Positions 54,757 to 63,616 of a stretch of 64,000 nt of DNA are shown here, in pieces. Positions within the stretch are counted from its first letter, which is position 1. Each line of letters opens with the position of its first letter. The stretch lies in NCBI RefSeq assembly GCF_009498525.1, contig NZ_QSNT01000002.1:868001-932000 (forward strand), read 5' to 3'. The notes under the pieces are model-generated. The model saw nothing but the letters and a program-made list of their open reading frames with translations, searched no databases and had not been told where the DNA came from. The position numbers and the translations under genes were made by a program. Source of the stretch: Rhizobium sp. ICMP 5592. Its GTDB lineage: Bacteria; Pseudomonadota; Alphaproteobacteria; Rhizobiales; Rhizobiaceae.

Positions 54757-56468
54757 TCCGGCCTGGACTGTCGATGTACGGATATATGCGTAAGGGAAAC
54801 AGCCAGCCAGCCTGGCTGTTTCCTTTTGTCGTCACCATCGTGATGCTTTTGAGCGTGCTGCCGCTGGCGCGGCTGGCGGAGGCCGGCATCGTGGCGCTGT
54901 TGCGTGGCGGCGCCTATGAGCTGGTCACCGATCCCGCCCTCTGGCGTTCGGCCTGGTACACGATCGAGACCGCTGTGCTCGGCACGGTGATTTCCGTGCT
55001 GCTCGGCTGCCTCTTCGCTTTCCTGCTGACTTTGACCGACATGCCGGGCAGGGGGGCGCTCGGCTTCCTTTTCGTCCTGCCGATGATGATCCCACCGCAG
55101 GTGACGGCACTGGCATGGGTGCAGATGTCCGGCCCGTCGAGCCCGCTATTGAAGGCACTGCATATCGCCCCGCCGCTCGGCTCGCCACAGCCGCTCTATT
55201 CGGTCGGCGGTATTGCGCTGCTTTACGGCGTGCAGCATGCGCCGTTGGTCTATCTGGCGCTTCGGGCCGGGTTGATGGCGCTGCCGCGCGATGGTGTCGA
55301 GGCGGCGAGATTGTCGGGCGCTTCTGGCCTGCGCGTCTTCCGCGATATCATCCTGCCGCTGTCGCTGCCCGGTGTCATCGCGGGCGCTGCCATCGCCTTC
55401 GTCTCCTCGGTCGGCAATTTCGGCATTCCGGCTATTCTTGGAATACCGGCCTCGATCTTCACGCTGTCGACGCTGATCTTCACCAAGTTCTCCACCTTCG
55501 GCCCGCGTACCTTCGGCGATATCGCCCTGTTGTCGGCGATGATCGCGGTGATCTCGGTCGCTGGCCTTGCGGTTCAGGGCAGGGCGCTGAAGGGTCGGGA
55601 TTATCGGGTGATCGGCCTGTCCGGTGCATCCGCCGCCTTTTCGCTCGGCAACTGGCGCTTTGCTGCCCTGCCGCTGCTCTGGGCGATCCTGTTCATCATG
55701 CTGGTCGCGCCCTTCTTCGCCCTGGTCGCCGGGGCGCTGGTGCCGGCCTATGGCGTGCCGCTGAGTTTCAAGACGGCATCTTTGAATGCCTTCTCCGAAA
55801 TCCTGTTCCGCCAGACGGTGACGCGCACCGCTTTTTCCAATTCCCTGTTTCTCGCCGGGACGACGGCGCTTGGTCTCCTGGTGGTGACAGTCCTTGCGGC
55901 CTACGCACTGACAAAGCGCAAGGACATGCTGAGCCGGATCGTCGGCGGCCTGATCGAGATCCCTTATTCGCTGCCGGGGATCATTATCGCCGTCTGCTTC
56001 ATTCTTGTTTTCGCGGCTCCCTTGCCGGTTCTCAACGTCACGCTCTACGGCACGATCTGGATCATCCTGCTCGCCTATTTCTCCGCCTATTTCGCCGTCA
56101 GTCTCAAGCCGGTGATGAGCGCCTTCCTGCAGCTTGATCCGGCGCTGGAAGAGGCCGCGCGTCTGTCGGGAGCCGGCTTCTTCCGGCGTCTCTTTGATAT
56201 CATCGTGCCGCTGATCGCGCCGGCGGCGGGGGCTTCGGTGATTCTGGTCTTCCTCATTGCCTGCAACGAGTTGACGGTCTCGGCCCTACTCTGGTCGGCG
56301 GGCACACAGACGCTCGGCGTCGTCATCTATAATCTCGATGATGGCGGCAGCTCCGATCTTGCCTCCGCCATGTCGGTCATCGTCATCGCCATGGTCGTTG
56401 CCATGATGCTGCTGCTGGAAATCCTGGCCAAGCGCCTGCCGAAAGGGGTGGTGCCGTGGCGAAGCTGA
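54753..56468 (+). CDS. ABC transporter permease, fused two-domain FbpB type
   Basis: Inner-membrane permease of 571 residues made of two fused halves with about twelve helices. Two EAA loops are visible: DGVEAARLSGASGLRVFRDI near 185 and PALEEAARLSGAGFFRRLFD near 467. The GTG at 54753 overlaps the stop of the binding-protein gene (GTGA); ATGs at 54774 and 54786 are alternatives. It forms the channel with the ATPase encoded next. Confidence 0.9.
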   Translation: MIRPGLSMYGYMRKGNSQPAWLFPFVVTIVMLLSVLPLARLAEAGIVALLRGGAYELVTDPALWRSAWYTIETAVLGTVISVLLGCLFAFLLTLTDMPGRGALGFLFVLPMMIPPQVTALAWVQMSGPSSPLLKALHIAPPLGSPQPLYSVGGIALLYGVQHAPLVYLALRAGLMALPRDGVEAARLSGASGLRVFRDIILPLSLPGVIAGAAIAFVSSVGNFGIPAILGIPASIFTLSTLIFTKFSTFGPRTFGDIALLSAMIAVISVAGLAVQGRALKGRDYRVIGLSGASAAFSLGNWRFAALPLLWAILFIMLVAPFFALVAGALVPAYGVPLSFKTASLNAFSEILFRQTVTRTAFSNSLFLAGTTALGLLVVTVLAAYALTKRKDMLSRIVGGLIEIPYSLPGIIIAVCFILVFAAPLPVLNVTLYGTIWIILLAYFSAYFAVSLKPVMSAFLQLDPALEEAARLSGAGFFRRLFDIIVPLIAPAAGASVILVFLIACNELTVSALLWSAGTQTLGVVIYNLDDGGSSDLASAMSVIVIAMVVAMMLLLEILAKRLPKGVVPWRS

Positions 56469-57487
56469 TCCTCAATCATGTCAGCAAGGATTTCGGAACG
56501 GGCGGCCGCGCCGCTGTCCATGCGCTATCGCTGGATGTTCGCGAGGGCGGCTTCCTGGCACTGCTGGGGCCGTCCGGCTGCGGCAAGACGACCGTGCTTC
56601 GAATGATCGCCGGCTTCGAGCAGCCGACGGACGGTTCGATCCATCTTGGCGAACGCCTGCTTGCCGATGCGGCCCATACGTTGCCACCCGAGCGGCGCAA
56701 TATGGCGATGGTGTTCCAGTCCTATGCGCTCTGGCCGCATATGAATGTTGCCGACAATGTCGGCTATCCGTTGAAGGTGCGTGGCATTTCCGGCGAGCGA
56801 TATCGTCAGAAGGTGCGCGAGGCGCTGTCGACGGTGCGGCTGGAGGATTATGCCGAACGCCGGCCCGCCGATCTCTCCGGCGGCCAGCGGCAGCGCGTGG
56901 CGCTGGCGCGCTGCCTGGTGACATCGCCCGATGTCGTGTTGCTCGATGAGCCCCTCGCCAATCTCGACCGCCACCTGAAGAAGGAGATGGAAGAGACGTT
57001 CCGCGAGTTTCATCAGCGGTCCGGCGCCACCATGGTTTACGTCACCCATGATCAGAGCGAGGCTATGGCGCTGGCGACCGATGTTGCCGTGATGTCTGAG
57101 GGACGTTTGCTGCAGGTCGCGGCGCCGGCAGAGATCTATGCGCGGCCGGAGGGGCGACTGGTCGGCGGATTGGTCGGGCAGGGCGCGATCCTGTCGCTCG
57201 CCATTCCGGATGGTAGGCCGCGGCTGATCGATTGGCCGGCACTGAAAGCGATCTGGAGCGAGCGGGAAGAGGAGATCCCGCGCACCGATATTCTCGTCCG
57301 GCCAGAGGATGTTGTCGCCGATGCGGAGGGTATTGGATGCCGGGTAGACTCTGTCCTCTATGAGGGCGAGCGTTATGCGCTGCGTCTGTCGCTGCCAGAT
57401 GGGCAGGTGTTGCGCGCCTATAGCCGCGACGCGGTGAAGCCGGGCGATGCCTATGCCGTCGCCATCCGTTCGGCTTGGCAGCTCTGA
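56456..57487 (+). CDS. ABC transporter ATP-binding protein, FbpC/PotA type
   Basis: A 343-residue ATPase. Walker A GPSGCGKTT near 38, Q-loop VFQSYALWPH, signature LSGGQRQRVALARCL, Walker B VVLLDEPLANLD and switch VTHDQSEAM are complete. A C-terminal TOBE-like regulatory part covers 240-343. The GTG at 56456 overlaps the permease stop by 13 bases. Completes the importer. Confidence 0.93.
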   Translation: MAKLILNHVSKDFGTGGRAAVHALSLDVREGGFLALLGPSGCGKTTVLRMIAGFEQPTDGSIHLGERLLADAAHTLPPERRNMAMVFQSYALWPHMNVADNVGYPLKVRGISGERYRQKVREALSTVRLEDYAERRPADLSGGQRQRVALARCLVTSPDVVLLDEPLANLDRHLKKEMEETFREFHQRSGATMVYVTHDQSEAMALATDVAVMSEGRLLQVAAPAEIYARPEGRLVGGLVGQGAILSLAIPDGRPRLIDWPALKAIWSEREEEIPRTDILVRPEDVVADAEGIGCRVDSVLYEGERYALRLSLPDGQVLRAYSRDAVKPGDAYAVAIRSAWQL

Positions 57488-57631
57488 TCGATGCGACGGC
57501 GCGGAAAGACAAGATGGTTGTTCGCTGTCCCCACCTGTGCTTGATTTGCCTGATGTAACGAATGGGAGTCGCGCCGTACTGGATCAGAGTTTCCCGATCG
57601 TCGGTCTCGGCGCCATAAATTGGAATGCCTC

Positions 57632-58744
57632 ATGTCCCTGCGTCTTGCGACCTTCAATGTCGAAAACCTGTTGACCCGTTTCGATTACACCGGTTTTCGC
57701 AATCAGTTGCGGCAGGACCGCGTGCTGAAGCTGTTCGATGTGAAGAACGAGAACATCTACCAGCAGCTTGAAGCCGCCCGCGTGGTGGCCGCAACAGACG
57801 ATACGCGGCAGATGACGGCGCTCGCAATAGCCGATGCGGATGCCGATATCATCTGCCTGCAGGAAGTCGACAGCATGGCGGCGCTGCAGGCTTTCGAATA
57901 CGGCTATCTCTACCGCATGGTCGGCAATGGCTATCGGCAGAAATTCCTGATCGAGGGCAATGATTCCAGGGGTATCGATGTCGCCGTAATGATGCGCGAG
58001 GAGACGCGCGACGGGCAGCCGATCGTGCTGAAGGATATCAAGAGTCACGCCATGGTGACGTATCGCGAGTTCGATCTGTTCACCGACGAACTGGCGGCGC
58101 TCGGCCTTCACGAGGACGACAAGATCTTCAAGCGCGACTGCCTGGAGCTCGACCTCACCGTCGGCGGCGTGCCGTTTTCGCTCTATGTCGTGCATCTGAA
58201 ATCGATGGGGCCGGCGCGAGAGGGTGTCGATGGCCGCCAATCGACCATGCCGGTGCGCCGTGCGGAGACGCTGGCGGTGCGCCACATCATCGAGAGTCGT
58301 TTCGGCGCTGGTCATACGGCTGCCAAGAATTTCGCCATCTGCGGCGACATGAATGACTATCAGGAGCGCGTCGACGTCATCGGCACGCGCCATACCGGCT
58401 ATCGCTTCGAGCACCGGGATGAGGATGCGAGCGCGCTTGATGTCTTCAGCGAGGACGGCTTTGTCGAAAACGTCATGCGGCGGCGTGACGAGCTCGACCG
58501 CTGGACGCTCTACCACGCGCGCGGGCCGCAGGAGCAGTGGCTCTGCCAGCTCGACTATATCTGGCTGTCTCCGGCCCTGGCGCGCGCCAATGCGGCGCGG
58601 TTGCCCGATGTCGTGCGCTCGGGCCAGCCTTTCCGCACCATCTTTCCGTCCGGCCAGGAGGTGGAACGCTATCCGCGCACGGGCTGGGACAGGCCGAAGG
58701 CCTCCGATCATTGCCCCGTCGTCATCACATTGGATCTTTTATGA
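57632..58744 (+). CDS. Endonuclease/exonuclease/phosphatase family protein
   Basis: A 370-residue EEP-fold metalloenzyme. It opens SLRLATFNVENLLTRFD, with DIICLQEVDS (metal-binding Glu), ICGDMNDYQERVD near 235 and the terminal KASDHCPVVITL with the catalytic Asp-His. The group includes nucleases and phosphodiesterases; cytoplasmic since no signal peptide is seen. ATG 57632 is taken over the TTG at 57620. It is coupled to the NUDIX gene (stop and start overlap) and lies 144 bases behind the importer. Confidence 0.87.
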   Translation: MSLRLATFNVENLLTRFDYTGFRNQLRQDRVLKLFDVKNENIYQQLEAARVVAATDDTRQMTALAIADADADIICLQEVDSMAALQAFEYGYLYRMVGNGYRQKFLIEGNDSRGIDVAVMMREETRDGQPIVLKDIKSHAMVTYREFDLFTDELAALGLHEDDKIFKRDCLELDLTVGGVPFSLYVVHLKSMGPAREGVDGRQSTMPVRRAETLAVRHIIESRFGAGHTAAKNFAICGDMNDYQERVDVIGTRHTGYRFEHRDEDASALDVFSEDGFVENVMRRRDELDRWTLYHARGPQEQWLCQLDYIWLSPALARANAARLPDVVRSGQPFRTIFPSGQEVERYPRTGWDRPKASDHCPVVITLDLL

Positions 58745-59487
58745 ACTCCGCTTTCAAACCGCAAAACGACACGGCCGGCTGGCCGCCGGAACATACTGTG
58801 TTTCCGGTCGCTCGCATCGATCTCAAGGTGATTGCCGGCGATCATCCCTTTCACCTCAACGCAGTAGAGGCGGCGCGGGAAAACTGGAAGAAGGAGATTG
58901 CCTCCAATCCGGCGCTATACGACGGTCGTATGATCTTTCAGCATCGTCTCGAGGTCAGCGAGAAAGCCGTGGCTGGCGAGGGCTATCTAACGCCGTTCTC
59001 TACATTTATGTGGTGGCGCAAGCACAGGGAGCGCGGCGGCGGTTTTCATGTCTTCGCCTTTCCGATTGCCGTTTCCTCCGATGGCGCGATCATTGCCATT
59101 CGCATGGCGCAGCACACGGCCAACCCCGGCCAGGTCTATTGTGCTGCGGGTTCGATGGACGAAAACGACATTGTCGACGGTCGTTGCGATGTCGAGGGCA
59201 ACATGCGGCGCGAGGTTTTGGAGGAGACCGGCCTCGATCTTGGCGTGGCCCTTGCGGAGCCCGGCTATTATGCGACGCATGCCAGCCGCTCTGTCACCCT
59301 GTTCCGCGTCTTTCGCTTCCCCTGGACTGCCGACGAGATGCTCGAAAAGATCAGGGCGCACATGCTGGTGGACGAGGAAAAGGAGATTGACGGCGCGGTC
59401 GCCATCCGCTCCGCCGATCCGACGGCCCATCGCTACAGCTCGGCGATGCCGCCCATCCTGGCATGGTTCTTCGCTGGTGCGGAATAG
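58741..59487 (+). CDS. NUDIX hydrolase
   Basis: A 248-residue protein whose NUDIX core lies at about 105-215. The catalytic helix NMRREVLEETGLDLG matches REUxEExGU, but the segment between the leading Gly (AAGSMDENDI) and the helix is longer than the canonical GX5EX7, with DGRCDVEG inserted. Similar spacing occurs in several rhizobial NUDIX proteins I recall only in general terms. Coupled to the EEP gene by ATGA overlap. Confidence 0.83.
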   Translation: MNSAFKPQNDTAGWPPEHTVFPVARIDLKVIAGDHPFHLNAVEAARENWKKEIASNPALYDGRMIFQHRLEVSEKAVAGEGYLTPFSTFMWWRKHRERGGGFHVFAFPIAVSSDGAIIAIRMAQHTANPGQVYCAAGSMDENDIVDGRCDVEGNMRREVLEETGLDLGVALAEPGYYATHASRSVTLFRVFRFPWTADEMLEKIRAHMLVDEEKEIDGAVAIRSADPTAHRYSSAMPPILAWFFAGAE

Positions 59488-59572
59488 CTTTAGCTTGCGC
59501 TGAAAGGTGTTGCCGTTATGTATGGGGAAGCCGGGTGGCTATGCAGTCTAAAGTCATGTGAGGGAGGCAGGG

Positions 59573-60490
59573 GTGGCCCGCAGCTTCAGTGTCTATGATG
59601 TGTTCACCGACAGCAGGCTTGCGGGCAATCCGCTGGCCGTGATCTTCGATGCCGAAGGCCTGAGCGACGAGGCGATGCAGGCGATCGCCAAGGAGATGAA
59701 CCTTTCCGAGACGGTGTTTGTCCTGCCGCCGCAGAATGCGGCGCATACGGCAAGCCTGCGCATCTTCACTCCGGGACGTGAACTACCCTTCGCCGGCCAT
59801 CCAACGGTCGGCACCGCGATCGCGCTTGCCGAGCGGACGCATGCCAATCATGGCGGTGATATCGATCTGGTTTCGGTGCTCGACGAACGGGTAGGGCCGG
59901 TGCGCTGTGCCGTCAGGCTGCGGCAGCAGAAGGCAAGCTTTGCCGAGTTCGATCTGCCGCGTAAATCGCAGCAAATCCACCTGCCGCTCGACAAGGCCGA
60001 TATCGCCAACGCGCTCAGCCTGAAGATCACCGAGGTCGGCTTCGAGAATCACGTCCCATCGATCTGGAGCGCTGGCGTACCGTTCCTGCTGGTGCCTGTG
60101 CATGATGTCGGAGCAGCTGAACGCTTGGAATTCGACCTGCAGCTTTGGGAGAAGATGGTGCCCTTCGTCGACGGTGCGCTTGCCTCCGCCTTCATCTATT
60201 GTCGCGGCGGCGTCAATCACAACGCGAAATTCCACGCCCGCGTGTTTCCGGTTGGTATGGGTATCGTCGAAGACCCGGCGACGGGCTCGGCCGCAGCCGC
60301 ACTCTCCGGCGCTATCCATAAGTTCGATCAACTGCCGGATGGACATCATCCAATCATCATCGAGCAGGGAGTCGAGATGGGTCGCCCGTCCTTTATCCAC
60401 CTTCATATCGATGTCGATGGCGGCGAGATCGCCAATGCACGAATTGGCGGCCAAGCGGTGCGTGTTGCGACCGGAATTCTTGAGCTTTGA
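59573..60490 (+). CDS. PhzF-family isomerase-like protein
   Basis: A 305-residue protein with the diaminopimelate-epimerase-like double fold. It opens SFSVYDVFTDSRLAGNPLAV; the catalytic Glu is in MNLSETVFVLP (about residue 46), and GIVEDPATGSAAAAL near 233-247 is the second signature. GTG 59573 has GGGAGG five bases ahead; GTG 59558 would add five residues. Most PhzF homologues outside phenazine producers have no known substrate. Confidence 0.88.
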   Translation: MARSFSVYDVFTDSRLAGNPLAVIFDAEGLSDEAMQAIAKEMNLSETVFVLPPQNAAHTASLRIFTPGRELPFAGHPTVGTAIALAERTHANHGGDIDLVSVLDERVGPVRCAVRLRQQKASFAEFDLPRKSQQIHLPLDKADIANALSLKITEVGFENHVPSIWSAGVPFLLVPVHDVGAAERLEFDLQLWEKMVPFVDGALASAFIYCRGGVNHNAKFHARVFPVGMGIVEDPATGSAAAALSGAIHKFDQLPDGHHPIIIEQGVEMGRPSFIHLHIDVDGGEIANARIGGQAVRVATGILEL

Positions 60491-60557
60491 TTTCTTTGAG
60501 TTTTTTCCGTTCTTCGAAATTTTTTTGACGAATTACCAAAGAAAATTGATCTGGCCG

Positions 60558-60586
60558 CTGGACAATCAAACCGATCCTATTTATAT
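60558..60586 (+). promoter_or_regulatory. tRNA-Lys promoter
   Basis: CTGGAC and TTATAT with a 17-base spacer match CTTGAC-N17-CTATAT at ten of twelve positions. The expected start is about 22 bases before the mature tRNA. Confidence 0.65.
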
Positions 60587-60615
60587 GCCCGTTCACACCG
60601 CCAGCGAGCGGTTAC

Positions 60616-60691
<76 letters not shown>

Positions 60692-61014
60692 AATTCTCTT
60701 AGATTACATAGGGATAAAGGCGTTAGTTAAAGCTGGCAGCCTTCCCTTTCGGAATTTGGTTTTGTTTGCGGGATCTCAGGACCACAAGGCTATAGGCATC
60801 GTCAGCTTGCGGATCGGCTTGAGGAAGTCGATCTGATGATCACGGATGAGTGGCCTCGTCCGTATGGACGCCAATTGGCGCACTTTTTTCAAAGCAGAAT
60901 CAGAGTTGGGAAATTTCGCAGGGAAAACGCGGAAATCCGACCGACCGTACGCGCCAGGCGTTCAACCAATCGACATTGGCTTTCCAGGTATCTGACATTC
61001 GTGTCAGCGCTTAC
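60692..61014. other. Intergenic stretch after tRNA-Lys without a recognised gene
   Basis: About 320 bases. Open frames at 60836-61018 and 60850-61218 have no RBS or family features. Near the right end, CTGACA-TTCG-TGTCAG at 60992-61007 is a small hairpin that could end the leftward small gene at 61015. Confidence 0.5.
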
Positions 61015-61122
61015 CTAATGCCTTTTATGTCCGCCGCCTTCCATTACGCTGAAGATGAAGATCACCACCAGGAGCAGGATCAGCGTATAGTCGAAGGCGG
61101 ACAGCATGCGGAGCAGTTCCAT
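61015..61122 (-). CDS. Small single-pass membrane protein, 35 residues
   Basis: Short frame reading MELLRMLSAFDYTLILLLVV and on to GGGHKRH, with one membrane helix at about residues 12-28 and a basic His-containing tail. GGGAGGAG lies eight bases before the ATG, one of the best RBS in the window. No family is recognised. An imperfect inverted repeat (GAACAT...ATGTTC, 61139-61173) is in its upstream region. Small membrane proteins of this size often modulate transporters or sensors; no partner is identified. Confidence 0.65.
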   Translation of the reverse strand: MELLRMLSAFDYTLILLLVVIFIFSVMEGGGHKRH

Positions 61123-61421
61123 GATGTTTCTCCTCCCAGAGAACATGAACCAGAACGATCATTAGTATGTTCTTTTATTGGGTGTATGCCAAGGTTTTTA
61201 CATCCTGCGGTGCAATAGAGCCGTTGTGCAGAGCACAAGGAAGTATTTGTTCGTAAAGGCGAAGTCGGTTTTCGACGCCATTGCGTCTGATCATGGGAAC
61301 CATTCAGCTTGCCATGGCATTCTATTGTCAATAAAATTTATGGAGTATATTGCTGTGGAGGAGGCGCGATTGGCGGCGCCAAGATCGTCCGCGCGATCGA
61401 TCGGACTGGAAGGATTTGGCG

Positions 61422-62885
61422 ATGACCACTTATTCTCACGATTCGTCGCGTGATCGGCCAGTCATTGCAATTATCGGCGGCGGCGTTTCCGGCGCGGCGG
61501 TTGCCTTTCATCTGCTGCAACGCCAGCGGCTGCAGCCCGGCCAGCTTTTCATCTTCGAGCCACGCGCCAGGCTGGGGGCGGGGCTTGCCTATGATACCCA
61601 GGATCCCGCGCACCGTATCAATGTGCCGGCGGCGAAGATGAGCCTGCTGCCTGATGATCTCGAGCATTTTCAACGCTGGATCGAAGAGAATCATGCGCTG
61701 GCCGGCGACGAGACGGCCGTGGCGGCGAATGGCAGCCTGTTTCCACGGCGCGAGGTTTTCGGACGTTATATCAATGACATGGTGCAGCCTTTCATCGATG
61801 ATGGCCGCATCACCCATGTGGCCGAGAAGACTGCCGACGTGCGGCGGTTGGATGGTCGCTGGGTGATCACGGACGAGGTGGGCCGGCGGCTGGAAGTGGA
61901 TATCCTCGTTATCGCCACGAGCCACCCGTCGCCGTTGCCGCCGGAGCCGTTGCGGAGCGCGCTGGCCGGCCATCCTCGTTTTGTCGTTGATCCGACGCGG
62001 CCGGATGCACTCGTCGCCATCCGTACTGACGATCGTGTGTTGGTGGTTGGCAACGGCCTAACCTCTGCCGACGTCATCGCCTCCCTTACCCTGCGCGGTC
62101 ACAGGGGGCCGATCACCGCCATCTCCAGGCGTGGCTTGCGGTCGCGCGGCCATGCGCCGGTGCGGCAGGAATTGTTTGGCGATTTCGTCAGTCGTCCGTC
62201 GCGCACCGCGCTCGACCTGTTGCAGCATGTACGCGCCACCATTCGCGAGGCGGAGGCCGAAGGGCGGAGCTGGCATGCCGTCATCGATCAGGTGCGTGCG
62301 CAAGGACAGGATTTGTGGCGGGCGATGCCGCTTGGAGAGCGGCGGCGCGTGGTGCGGCATTTGCGGCCCTTCTGGGATGTGCACCGTTTCCGTGTCGCAC
62401 CGCAGGTGGAGGCCGTCAGTGAGGAAGCGATTCGGAGCGGCAGGCTGGAGGTGCTCGCAGCCTCCGTCGCGTCCGTGGAGGCAAAGGATGCGGCGATTGA
62501 TTGTCGGCTCGATCTTAGCCATTCGGCCGGCAGCATCGATCGTCAGTTCGATGCGGTCGTGGTAACGACCGGGCCGGGCCATCGCGGTATATTGGAAACG
62601 CAAGGCTGGATCGGTGCACTTGCCGATGCAGGCTATCTCGCCATCGACGCGACGCGCCTCGGCCTTGCTTGCAATACGACATCCCAGGCACAGGGGCCGG
62701 ATGGCGCGGTGTCGCCGTCGCTGTTCATTTCCGGGCCGTTGGCGCGGGGAACTTTCGGCGAGCTCATGGGGCTGCCGGAAGTGGTCGAGCATGGCGTCTT
62801 CGTCGCGGGGCAAGTGGCGTCGGCAATCGGCGACTATGAAAACCGCAGGCACGATAGGCCGCATTTCGATATCAGCGCCGCGTAA
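61422..62885 (+). CDS. FAD/NAD(P)-binding protein (NAD_binding_9 type)
   Basis: A 487-residue flavoprotein-like protein. AIIGGGVSGAAVAFHLLQRQ at about 16-35 is the first dinucleotide motif; AYDTQDPAHRINVPAAKMSL is the conserved block of this family; VLVVGNGLTSADVIASL near 206-222 is the second dinucleotide site. ATG 61422 follows GGAAGGA. Hydroxyacylglutathione- or sulfur-linked roles have been suggested for family members by context only. Here it precedes an Rrf2 regulator and an SfnB-like gene. Confidence 0.85.
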   Translation: MTTYSHDSSRDRPVIAIIGGGVSGAAVAFHLLQRQRLQPGQLFIFEPRARLGAGLAYDTQDPAHRINVPAAKMSLLPDDLEHFQRWIEENHALAGDETAVAANGSLFPRREVFGRYINDMVQPFIDDGRITHVAEKTADVRRLDGRWVITDEVGRRLEVDILVIATSHPSPLPPEPLRSALAGHPRFVVDPTRPDALVAIRTDDRVLVVGNGLTSADVIASLTLRGHRGPITAISRRGLRSRGHAPVRQELFGDFVSRPSRTALDLLQHVRATIREAEAEGRSWHAVIDQVRAQGQDLWRAMPLGERRRVVRHLRPFWDVHRFRVAPQVEAVSEEAIRSGRLEVLAASVASVEAKDAAIDCRLDLSHSAGSIDRQFDAVVVTTGPGHRGILETQGWIGALADAGYLAIDATRLGLACNTTSQAQGPDGAVSPSLFISGPLARGTFGELMGLPEVVEHGVFVAGQVASAIGDYENRRHDRPHFDISAA

Positions 62886-63088
62886 AGGCAAGAAAAACTG
62901 CAAAATCGTTGCTTCGGCGATACAATTGCCTAAATTTACTCATATAAACTATACAATTTGTGAGTTATTGTCTTGTTCGTTAAAGGTAGCGGGATTACTT
63001 CCGTGGCTAATAATGACAGGATCGGCGGCCGAGTCTCGACCGGTTAGCCGGGCTCCCAACAACCGAACTTGTAGTAAAGCGGACAGCG

Positions 63089-63559
63089 ATGCTCACGAAA
63101 AAAGGAAAATACGGGTTGAAGGCGCTGGTGGATCTGGCACGCCTCGCGCCGGGCGAGACTGCGTTCATCAACGACATTGCTTCGCGTAACAATATCCCGA
63201 AGAAATTCCTGGACACCATCCTGCTGGAATTGCGCAATGCCGGCGTGCTGCGTTCGAAGAAGGGGCCGGGCGGCGGCTATTCGCTGTCACGTCTCGCTTC
63301 CGAGATTCGCATCGGCCATGTCATCCGCACGCTCGACGGCCCGCTCGCGCCGATCCGCTGTGCCAGCCGCACCGCCTACGAGGCCTGCGACGATTGCGCC
63401 GATCCGGAGCGCTGTCATGTGCGGCGCTCCATGACGGAAGTCCGTGATGCGATCGCCGACATTCTCGACAACATGACGCTGGAGCAGTTCGTCGCCGGCG
63501 GTGGGCCGGGGATCGATACCGACGAGCGGGAAGACTATCGCGCTTCGAATGTCGGCTGA
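63089..63559 (+). CDS. Rrf2-family transcriptional regulator
   Basis: A 156-residue regulator. The winged helix is at about 8-60 (YGLKALVDLARLAPGE, NNIPKKFLDTILLELRNAG) with the wing GPGGGYSLSR. Four cysteines, Cys91, Cys100, Cys103 and Cys109 (RCASRTAYEACDDCADPERC), lie where IscR-type members bind an Fe-S cluster, though the spacing differs. It could sense iron-sulfur status or, like CymR, cysteine supply. The neighbouring SfnB-like gene favours sulfur. Confidence 0.88.
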   Translation: MLTKKGKYGLKALVDLARLAPGETAFINDIASRNNIPKKFLDTILLELRNAGVLRSKKGPGGGYSLSRLASEIRIGHVIRTLDGPLAPIRCASRTAYEACDDCADPERCHVRRSMTEVRDAIADILDNMTLEQFVAGGGPGIDTDEREDYRASNVG

Positions 63560-63587
63560 GATATCAGCCCGAACATTTTAGATATCT

Positions 63588-63608
63588 CCGCCGGCTCTAA
63601 GCCGGCGG
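63588..63608. terminator. Terminator between rrf2-type and sfnB-like genes
   Basis: CCGCCGGC, loop TCTAA, GCCGGCGG followed by TTTGCGTTT. Placed between converging genes. Confidence 0.7.
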
Positions 63609-63616
63609 TTTGCGTT

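Noticed and set aside
53776-57487. Ferric iron importer FbpABC
   Set aside because: The family fits, but the Tyr pair expected for iron was not seen, so the substrate is left open.
62938-62970. Operator ACTCA-N18-TGAGT upstream of the Rrf2 gene
   Set aside because: Short arms, a long centre and AT-rich surroundings; not distinguishable from chance.
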